Made by a program: the position numbers and the translations under genes. The notes beneath the pieces are model-generated. The model was not told the origin of the DNA, did not search any database, and saw only the letters and a list, made by a program, of their open reading frames with translations. Shown in pieces: positions 57,802 to 64,000 of a stretch of DNA of 64,000 bases. The stretch is from Rhizobium sp. NFR03 (GTDB taxonomy: Bacteria; Pseudomonadota; Alphaproteobacteria; Rhizobiales; Rhizobiaceae): contig NZ_FOGR01000002.1 in NCBI RefSeq assembly GCF_900111275.1, forward strand, positions 124,001-188,000, in the 5' to 3' direction. How positions within the stretch are numbered: the stretch's first letter is position 1; each line of letters starts with the position of its first letter.

Positions 57802-58602
57802 ATGTCGCTTACACCCCAGCTTGTCCAGCCGGAGACCCTCGATGTCGGAAAAGACGACGCCAAGCGGCGCATCGCCTACATCCTTCACCCCGCCACCGAC
57901 GAGACGAAGCCGACCCTCGTCTGGCTCGGCGGGTATCGATCCGACATGAGCGGCACGAAGGCGGTGGAGATCGAGCGTCATGCACGCGAGACGCGCTGCG
58001 CCTGCCTGCGGCTGGATTACTCCGGCCATGGCGCGTCCGGCGGCGCATTTCGCGAGGGCACGATCTCGCGCTGGCTGGAGGAAAGCCTCGCCGTGATCGA
58101 CCGGACGGTCCGTGGCCGGATGATCCTCATCGGCTCGTCCATGGGAGCCTGGATCGCGCTGCGCGCTGTCCAGACCCTGCGCGCCCGGGGTGAAGGGCAG
58201 CGCCTCGCTGGCCTCGTGCTGATCGCGCCCGCGCCGGATTTCACGGTCGATCTGATCGAGCCGAACCTGACGGAGGCGGAGCGGGCGTCGCTCGCCGAGC
58301 GCGGCTACTTCGAGGAGCCGACGCCCTACGGGCCTGATGCCAACATCTACACGGCCGCGCTCATCGAGGATGGACGTGACAACGTGGTTCTCTCCGGCAT
58401 GATCGAGACGGGATGCCCGATCCATATCCTCCAGGGCATGGCGGACCCGGATGTGCCCTTTGCCCATGCCCTGAAGCTGATGGAACACCTGCCCGCCGAC
58501 GATGTCGTCATGACGCTCATCGGCGACGGCGATCACCGCCTGTCCCGCCCGGAAGATATCGAGCGGATCCTTGCGGCGATCGACGGCCTGATGGCGGCTT
58601 GA
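57802..58602 (+). CDS. Alpha/beta hydrolase
   Basis: A 266-residue cytoplasmic hydrolase. The nucleophile elbow GSSMGAW is near residue 112 (Ser), the acid is probably the Asp in ADPDVPF near 215, and the His is in GDGDHRLSRPEDI near 240, forming the catalytic triad. The oxyanion region LVWLGGYRSDMSGTKA is near 40. It resembles the group annotated as palmitoyl-protein thioesterase ABHD10 or serine aminopeptidase-like; the substrate is unknown. It is divergent from infC, a pairing I recall from other rhizobia. AAGGAACGG precedes the ATG. Confidence 0.88.
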   Translation: MSLTPQLVQPETLDVGKDDAKRRIAYILHPATDETKPTLVWLGGYRSDMSGTKAVEIERHARETRCACLRLDYSGHGASGGAFREGTISRWLEESLAVIDRTVRGRMILIGSSMGAWIALRAVQTLRARGEGQRLAGLVLIAPAPDFTVDLIEPNLTEAERASLAERGYFEEPTPYGPDANIYTAALIEDGRDNVVLSGMIETGCPIHILQGMADPDVPFAHALKLMEHLPADDVVMTLIGDGDHRLSRPEDIERILAAIDGLMAA

Positions 58603-58614
58603 TCTCGCCCGGCT

Positions 58615-59523
58615 TCAGGCGCGTGCGTTGACGAGCGTGGCAAGCTTGCGGGCCTGCTGGAGGCAGGCCGGCTGCTGGTCGAGGAAGCGGCCCGAGTCGA
58701 TTTCCATGATCAGCGTCGTATCGGGCAGGAAGGTCAGCTCGGAGAAGATCTCCTCCCAGGCGATGTCGCCCCAGCCGATCGGCAGGTGCAGGTCGCCGAT
58801 GCCGAGCGCCGTTGCCTCGGCCGGGTGGTAGAACGTCTTCCTCGTATAGGGCAGGCCGAAGCTGTCATGGACATGCAGATGGCCTGTGACGGGCGCCATG
58901 GCGCGCAGTTCGTCGCGGAAATCGAGGCCCTTGAAGGTCGATTCGATATAGGCGTGCGAGAAGTCGATCAGCGCCACGACATTGTCGGAGCCGACGGCCC
59001 GCACCGTCTCGGCCACCTGGCTCGGCGTCTGGCGGTATTGCCCGCTTTCGGTCGTGAAGATGTTTTCGAGCACGATGCGCACGCCGTAACCGCGTGCGAC
59101 CTCGCCCATCTCGGCCAGCGCATCGCGCTCCATCCGGTCGAGATCTGCCCCGTTCTCCTCCGGGCCGAGAAGGGCGGCACCCGAATGATGCACGAGGATG
59201 CCGGCGCCGAGCCGGTCGCAAAGCTCCAGCATCGCCCGCACCACCTTTTTCTGGAGGTGGAGATGCTGGCGGTCCATGAAGTTGGAGATGATCTGCCCGT
59301 GCAAAGAGAGTTTCTGGAAGCCGTAAGGACGCACGATATCGGTGACGCGCCGGGTGCGATCCTCGATAATGCGGCCGCCGGCGATGATCTCTTCGGCATA
59401 GATGCCGATTTCGCAGGCATTGGCGCCCGTCTCGGCGATCTCGCGCAGCGAGGCGTCGAGCACCGACAGGTCGCCGTTGCCGGTCCGGTTGCAGAAGCCA
59501 ATGGCGGAAATGATGTCGCTCAT
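58615..59523 (-). CDS. Xylose isomerase-like TIM-barrel protein
   Basis: A 302-residue sugar phosphate isomerase/epimerase-type protein (AP endonuclease 2 fold). Metal ligands are likely His in LSLHGQII near residue 75, Glu in IVLENIFT near 154, Asp/His in IDFSHAYIES near 190 and HVHDSFGLPY near 218, with a terminal Glu in LIMEIDSG. The reaction is unknown. It follows ugpC by 75 bases on the same strand, so it may process what the importer brings in. No glycerophosphodiester phosphodiesterase gene is adjacent. Confidence 0.82.
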   Translation of the reverse strand: MSDIISAIGFCNRTGNGDLSVLDASLREIAETGANACEIGIYAEEIIAGGRIIEDRTRRVTDIVRPYGFQKLSLHGQIISNFMDRQHLHLQKKVVRAMLELCDRLGAGILVHHSGAALLGPEENGADLDRMERDALAEMGEVARGYGVRIVLENIFTTESGQYRQTPSQVAETVRAVGSDNVVALIDFSHAYIESTFKGLDFRDELRAMAPVTGHLHVHDSFGLPYTRKTFYHPAEATALGIGDLHLPIGWGDIAWEEIFSELTFLPDTTLIMEIDSGRFLDQQPACLQQARKLATLVNARA

Positions 59524-59598
59524 GGAAGAATCGTCCTCATCGTCTGTTGAAATCGGTTTGCCATCGCGAGGTTAGCCCACCGCGGTGCATGGGAACGT

Positions 59599-60720
59599 TC
59601 AAACGGCTTCCGCAGTCTGGCGAACGGGCTCGTATCGCCCGACGGAATGCGTCACGTCGAGACGGCGTCCGGTTTCCCGGTCGAAGACGTGCAGCTGGGC
59701 GGGCGGCAGGGCCAGTCCGATCAGATCGCCCGGCGCCACGCGGATATCGAGCGGGATGGCGGCTGCGAAGATGCGGCTGCCGAAGGCCACATGGATGATG
59801 CGCCCGGAGCCGAGTTCCTCGACGAAATCGACCCGTGCCGGCAGTCCCTCGCCGGCCGGCAGCACGCGGCACTCTTCCGGGCGAATGCCGAGCGTCACGT
59901 CGCGTCCGGCAAGGGCTGCCGCCATGGCGGAAGGGATCGGGATCGCCAGATGCTCGTGGCGCGCGACGGTGCCGGCCGCGTCGATGCTGGTATCGATGAG
60001 GTTCATCGGCGGCGCACCGATGAACGAGGCAACGAAGACGCTCGCCGGGCGGTGATAGATATCGAGCGGCTGGCCCACCTGCTCCACATGGCCCTTGTTC
60101 ATGACGACCAGCTTGTCGGCCAGCGTCATCGCCTCCACCTGATCGTGCGTGACGAAGACGGAGGTCGCCGACAGGCGCTGATGCAGCTTGCGGATCTCGG
60201 CGCGCATGGTGACGCGCAGCGTTGCGTCGAGGTTCGACAAAGGCTCGTCGAAGAGAAACACGCCGGGCTCGCGGATGATCGCCCGGGCCATGGCGACGCG
60301 CTGTCGCTGCCCGCCCGAAAGGGCCGCGGGCTTGCGCTCCAGATAGTCGCCGAGCCCGACGATCTTGGCGGTTTCGGGAATGCGCACGCGGCGCTCCGCC
60401 TTGGGCACGCCCGCCACCTTTAGCGCATAGCCGATATTGTCGGCCACCGTCATATGCGGATAGAGCGCATAGTTCTGGAACACCATGGCGCAGCCGCGCT
60501 CCCGGGGTTCGAGCTTGTTGACGACGCGGCCGTTGATCTCGATCTCGCCGCCGGTGATGTCTTCCAGTCCCGCGATCATGCGCAGCAGCGTGGACTTGCC
60601 GCAACCGGAGGGGCCGAGGATGACGACGAACTCGCCGGAGGCGAAGGCAAGGTCGATGCCGTGCAGCGTCGCGGTCTTGCCGTAGGATTTGCGGACGGCC
60701 CGGATGGTGATGTCAGCCAT
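59599..60720 (-). CDS. ugpC: Ugp-type ABC importer ATPase
   Basis: A 373-residue ATPase of the MalK/UgpC group. Walker [10 protein letters not shown] is near residue 36, with the Q-loop in [11 protein letters not shown]. The signature is [15 protein letters not shown] near 135, Walker [12 protein letters not shown], and the switch His is in VTHDQ. The C-terminal MOP/TOBE domain (from about 240) has [10 protein letters not shown], typical of sugar-type importers. The assignment to glycerol-3-phosphate uptake rests on the partner genes. It is 47 bases after ugpE. Confidence 0.92.
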   Translation of the reverse strand: MADITIRAVRKSYGKTATLHGIDLAFASGEFVVILGPSGCGKSTLLRMIAGLEDITGGEIEINGRVVNKLEPRERGCAMVFQNYALYPHMTVADNIGYALKVAGVPKAERRVRIPETAKIVGLGDYLERKPAALSGGQRQRVAMARAIIREPGVFLFDEPLSNLDATLRVTMRAEIRKLHQRLSATSVFVTHDQVEAMTLADKLVVMNKGHVEQVGQPLDIYHRPASVFVASFIGAPPMNLIDTSIDAAGTVARHEHLAIPIPSAMAAALAGRDVTLGIRPEECRVLPAGEGLPARVDFVEELGSGRIIHVAFGSRIFAAAIPLDIRVAPGDLIGLALPPAQLHVFDRETGRRLDVTHSVGRYEPVRQTAEAV

Positions 60721-60767
60721 GGGTGAAGCCTTTCTGTGTGGAGTGGCGGCTTTTCAGCGCCGGAATG

Positions 60768-61655
60768 TCATTTTTCGCTGGAGACGAGGCCGCGCACGAA
60801 CCAGCGCTGGAGAACCGCGACGACGACGACGGGCGGCAGCATGATGATGAGGGAGCCCGCGAGCGTCACGTTCCAGTCCGGCGTACTGCCTTCGTCCGGC
60901 AGCAGCGAGACGAGCGACATCATCGTCGTCTTGTAGGCGGGATCGGTGATCATCAGCAGCGGCCAGAGATACTGGTTCCAGCCGTAGACGAACATGATGG
61001 TGGTCAGCGCCAGCATGTTGGTGCGCGACAGCGGCAGGAGCACATCGAAGAAGAACCGGATCGGCCCCGATCCGTCCATGCGAGCGGCTTCGGCAAGCTC
61101 GTCGGGCAGGGTCATGAAGAACTGCCGGTAGAGGAAAGTGCCGGTGGCCGTGGCGACCAGCGGCAGGGAGAGACCCGCATAGGAGTTCAGCAGGTTCCAC
61201 TCGATCGTCACCGTAATGCCGGTGACCCAGGCGATCAGAAGACGGATCGGCTCGAACAGGTCCGCGGCGACCGCATAGGTCGGGACCACGCGCACTTCGA
61301 GAGGAAGCATCAGCGTGATGAACACGATCCAGAAGAAGAAATGCTTCAGCCGCGTGCGGAAGAAAACGATCGAAAATGCCGTGAGCGCCGACAGCGCGAC
61401 TTTGCCGAAGGTGACGATGCTCGCCATGATGAAGCTGTTCAGCATGGCCGTGCCGAGATTCGCCCGCTGCCAGGCCGCCGCCATGTTCGCGATCAGCTGG
61501 TTCTGCGGCAGGAAGTTGAAGGGAACGGCGTTGACCTGCTGCACGGTCTGGCTGGCGCCGGCGACGATGACCGCGAAGGGACCGAGGAGAAGGAGAAAGC
61601 CGAGCGCCATCAGCACGTAGGTGAAGGCGTCGGCGTAAGGTGTGCGCTGGATCAT
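60768..61655 (-). CDS. ugpE: Ugp-type ABC importer permease UgpE
   Basis: A 295-residue inner-membrane permease with six helices. The first is YVLMALGFLLLLGPFAVIVAG. The EAA loop ELAEAARMDGSGPIRFFFDVLLP near residue 190 (in part) contacts the ATPase. QTVQQVNAVPFNFLPQNQ after helix 1 is typical of UgpE. It begins seven bases after the ugpA stop, so the two permeases are made together. Confidence 0.93.
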   Translation of the reverse strand: MIQRTPYADAFTYVLMALGFLLLLGPFAVIVAGASQTVQQVNAVPFNFLPQNQLIANMAAAWQRANLGTAMLNSFIMASIVTFGKVALSALTAFSIVFFRTRLKHFFFWIVFITLMLPLEVRVVPTYAVAADLFEPIRLLIAWVTGITVTIEWNLLNSYAGLSLPLVATATGTFLYRQFFMTLPDELAEAARMDGSGPIRFFFDVLLPLSRTNMLALTTIMFVYGWNQYLWPLLMITDPAYKTTMMSLVSLLPDEGSTPDWNVTLAGSLIIMLPPVVVVAVLQRWFVRGLVSSEK

Positions 61656-61662
61656 GGTCGCC

Positions 61663-62553
61663 TCACTTGTAATGCACGCGCCGCTCGACGAAGCGGAACT
61701 GGATGAAGGTGAAGATCATGATGAGGCCGATGAGCACGATGCTCTGGGCCGAGGCGCCGGAATAGTTGAGGCCGCGGAAGGCCTCCTCGACGATGCGGTA
61801 GACCATGACCTCGGTGCCGTGGTTGGGGCCGCCATCCGTCGTGCGGGCGACGATGCCGTAGGTGTCGGCACCGACGAAGCCCTCGGTCATCATGGTGACG
61901 CTGAGGAAGAACAAGGTGGGCGCCAGCATCGGGATCTGGATGTCGATCGCCCGGCGGATCGGTCCGGAGCCATCCATCGCGGCCGCTTCGGTCAGCGACT
62001 TCGGCACGGACTGCAGGCCGGCCAGCAGGAAGATGAAGGTGTAGCCGGCCCATTTCCAGGCAAACACGACGATGACGAGGATCAGCGCGTGACTTCCGTA
62101 TTTCGCGGGGTTCCAGAAATCGGGAAAGATGGAATTGACCGAGGCCATCAGCCCGCGTTCGGGCGACAGGATGAAGCGGAAGGCCATGCCCGCGGCAGGG
62201 CCGGCAATGGCGTAGGGCAGGATATAGAGAAAGCGCACGGCGCCCGAGCCCGGCAGCTGCCGATCCACGGCGAGCGCCAGCACGAGGCCGATGAAGATGG
62301 TGGAAAGCGTGCCGGCGAGCGCGAAGGTGAGGCTGACGACGACCGAGTTCCAGTAGAGCGGATCGGCAAACACGTCGCGGAAATTGGCAAGGCCGACGAA
62401 CTCGGCAGAACCGCCGAAGGGCGGCTCCAGCGTAAAGGCCCAGCGCACGACGGCGACGGCCGGCCAGTAGAAGAACAGGGCGATCAGCGCGAGCTGCGGC
62501 AGGGCGAAGGCGGTCGGTATCCACCAGCTTCGAAAAACGGCGCGTTTGTCCAT
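61663..62553 (-). CDS. ugpA: Ugp-type ABC importer permease UgpA
   Basis: A 296-residue permease with six helices and the EAA loop SLTEAAAMDGSGPIRRAIDIQIP near residue 195 (in part). FYWPAVAVVRWAFTLEPPFGGSAEFVGLANF near the N-terminus (in part) is the UgpA pattern. The ATG at 62553 is preferred over the longer frame to 62574. A GC-rich hairpin lies between ugpB and this gene. Confidence 0.93.
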   Translation of the reverse strand: MDKRAVFRSWWIPTAFALPQLALIALFFYWPAVAVVRWAFTLEPPFGGSAEFVGLANFRDVFADPLYWNSVVVSLTFALAGTLSTIFIGLVLALAVDRQLPGSGAVRFLYILPYAIAGPAAGMAFRFILSPERGLMASVNSIFPDFWNPAKYGSHALILVIVVFAWKWAGYTFIFLLAGLQSVPKSLTEAAAMDGSGPIRRAIDIQIPMLAPTLFFLSVTMMTEGFVGADTYGIVARTTDGGPNHGTEVMVYRIVEEAFRGLNYSGASAQSIVLIGLIMIFTFIQFRFVERRVHYK

Positions 62554-62587
62554 GATACGGGAACCTGAAAACAAGCGGAATGCGGGA

Positions 62588-62612
62588 AGCCTGCCGCGGG
62601 GCGCGGCAGGCT
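62588..62612. promoter_or_regulatory. Intercistronic hairpin between ugpB and ugpA
   Basis: AGCCTGCCGCG (62588-62598) and CGCGGCAGGCT (62602-62612) form a perfect 11-base stem with a 3-base loop, without a T run. Such hairpins after binding-protein genes usually stabilise the upstream mRNA or reduce read-through, giving more binding protein than permease. Confidence 0.65.
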
Positions 62613-62630
62613 CGATGATGACGGGATCGC

Positions 62631-63980
62631 TTAGTTCAGCGTCTGGCCGCCATAGGTCTTTTCAAAGCGGCGCAGGATCGCGTTGCTGCGCTCGGCAGCC
62701 TGATCCAGCGACGTCTGCACGTCGGCGTTCTGCATGAAGATCGCTTCGAGCGCGGTGCCGACTTCCTTGCGGATCTGCGTGAAGCCGCCGAGGCGGATGC
62801 CGCGGGTGTTTTCGGAGGTCGGGGTGTAGGTCAGGCTGGCGATGGCCAGTTCACGACCCTTGTAGGGCGCCTTGTCGTAGAAGCCGTTGGCCTTCATGGC
62901 CTCGAAGCCGGACTTGGTGACGGGGATGTAGCCGGTGACGGTCGACCACCACTGCGCCATCTCCGGCGTGCCGAGATAGTTGAGGAACGCTGCGGCTCCC
63001 TTGTACTGTGCATCGGGAAGGCCGGCCATGACCCAGAGCGAAGCGCCGCCGACGAGCGAATTCCGACGCTCGGTGCCTTTCCAGACCGGAAGCATGGCGA
63101 TCTCCCACTTCACGCCTTCCGGCAGCGTCTTGGCGATCGTGCCGTGATCGGCGACCGACGTCTGGATCATCTGGCAGGTCTGCGAAGTGAAGGCGGGGAC
63201 GACGTCCATGCCGAGCTGCTTGGTCTTGATCACGACCAGCTTCTCGTCGGCCAGCTTCTTCAGGAACTTCACCTGATCCACGAACTTGGTCTTGTTGAAG
63301 ACGACTTCGGCATCGAGGCCCTTGTAGCCGTTGGCCTGCGTTGCGATCGGCTGATTGTGGATGGCCGAGAACTGCTCCATCGTCGCCCAGGTGTCGAAGC
63401 TCATACCCATCGGGCATTCGTAGCCGGCAGCCTTCAGCTTGCGGGCGGCCTCTTCGACCTGTTCCCAGGTGTCCGGCTTGAAGTCGATGCCGGCCTTCTC
63501 GAAGGCGTCGACATTATAGTAGAACATGGCGGTGGACGAATTGAACGGGAAGGAATTCAGCTCGCCGCTGGCCGACGCGTAGTAATTGGCGATGCCGCCG
63601 AAATAGTTGTCCCAGTCGATCTTGTAGCCATTGTCGGCCATCAGCTTCTTGGCGGGGATGAAGGCCTTGGACAGCATCAGGTCCAGCGTGCCGGCATCGT
63701 AGATCTGCGCGATCGCGGGCTGCTTCTTGGAGCGATAGGCGGCAATCGTATTCTGCAGCGTGGTGTCGTAGGCGTTCTGCGAGGTGCAGACGACTTCGAA
63801 ATCGCCCTGCGACTGGTTGAACTTCGAGCAGGCTTCCTGCACGCGCTCGCTGAGATCGCCCGTCAGGCCATACCAGAATTCGAACTTGGTCTTTTCCGCA
63901 TGGGCCGGGGTGGTTGTGGCGGTGAGGGTGGTGGCGGCCAGAAGGCCCGCCAGGACGGATGTCAGAACGGAAATTTTCAT
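62631..63980 (-). CDS. ugpB: Ugp-type periplasmic binding protein
   Basis: A 449-residue SBP family 1 protein. Signal peptide: KISVLTSVLAGLLAATTLTA ending in AHAE. The mature protein starts KTKFEFWYGLTGDLSERV, matching UgpB, and contains GELNSFPFNSSTAMFYYN and FGGIANYY. UgpB binds sn-glycerol-3-phosphate and glycerophosphodiesters; the substrate here is inferred. It is the first gene of ugpBAEC; its promoter and any Pho box lie beyond the window edge. Confidence 0.93.
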   Translation of the reverse strand: MKISVLTSVLAGLLAATTLTATTTPAHAEKTKFEFWYGLTGDLSERVQEACSKFNQSQGDFEVVCTSQNAYDTTLQNTIAAYRSKKQPAIAQIYDAGTLDLMLSKAFIPAKKLMADNGYKIDWDNYFGGIANYYASASGELNSFPFNSSTAMFYYNVDAFEKAGIDFKPDTWEQVEEAARKLKAAGYECPMGMSFDTWATMEQFSAIHNQPIATQANGYKGLDAEVVFNKTKFVDQVKFLKKLADEKLVVIKTKQLGMDVVPAFTSQTCQMIQTSVADHGTIAKTLPEGVKWEIAMLPVWKGTERRNSLVGGASLWVMAGLPDAQYKGAAAFLNYLGTPEMAQWWSTVTGYIPVTKSGFEAMKANGFYDKAPYKGRELAIASLTYTPTSENTRGIRLGGFTQIRKEVGTALEAIFMQNADVQTSLDQAAERSNAILRRFEKTYGGQTLN

Positions 63981-64000
63981 TGTGTGCCTCTTGCAGGGAC

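Overview
The window is about 64 kb of GC-rich chromosomal DNA, most likely from a member of the Rhizobiaceae (Rhizobium / Agrobacterium / Shinella / Ensifer group). This rests on the gene set (gshB-comM-queC, dnaKJ, recF-moeB, ABC exporter-dapB-gpmA, glk-mgsA, yejABEF, pheST-rplT-rpmI, infC, ugpBAEC), on regulatory sites of alphaproteobacterial type (LexA GTTC-N7-GTTC, CtrA TTAA-N7-TTAA, EcfG GGAAC-N16-CGTT, RpoH CTTG/CYTATNT), and on six dispersed palindromic elements resembling rhizobial RIMEs. No rRNA, tRNA, IS element, prophage or CRISPR array was seen.

Layout. 0-5.2 kb: a secreted protein, a cupin protein, glutathione synthase, ComM with an SOS box, and QueC. 5.2-9.0 kb: an accessory-looking stretch of small genes (two hypotheticals, a 24-residue membrane peptide with an EcfG promoter, a Crp-like regulator behind an AT-rich 0.7 kb gap, a DUF6894 protein, a sigma-region-2-only protein and a degenerate receiver). 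9.1-18 kb: a PBP1A-type murein synthase with a CtrA box upstream, dnaK with a heat-shock promoter, dnaJ, a GST, recF and moeB. 18-25.4 kb: a ParDE-type toxin-antitoxin pair, a D-2-hydroxyacid dehydrogenase, a secreted SH3 protein, adenosine kinase, an MFS exporter, endonuclease III, a DUF2244 protein and an AraC-MGMT fusion. 25.5-31.7 kb: gpmA, dapB, an MsbA-like exporter, glucokinase, methylglyoxal synthase and murein endopeptidase MepA, all on the minus strand. 31.8-38.7 kb: the YejABEF peptide importer, with a PIN-domain toxin-antitoxin pair lodged between yejE and yejF. 38.7-48 kb: a GhrA-like reductase, an NlpC/P60 hydrolase, MarR, XseA, a lone phage/GTA spike-base protein, two oxidoreductases, and a deacetylase / MCGLCG protein / CobW-type GTPase trio. 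48-53.4 kb: rpmI-rplT-pheS-[two-gene HEPN-like module]-pheT on the minus strand. 53.4-57 kb: a membrane glycolipid cluster on the plus strand. 57-64 kb: infC with an AUU start, an alpha/beta hydrolase, and the ugpBAEC importer with a TIM-barrel gene.

The most notable pattern is that two separate two-gene toxin-antitoxin-like modules sit inside conserved housekeeping operons (pheS/pheT and yejE/yejF). In both, the downstream gene of the module overlaps the next host gene by an ATGA, so expression of the host gene is translationally tied to the module. The six RIME-like palindromes all lie at gene 3' ends, four of them between convergent genes, and none lies in a divergent promoter region.
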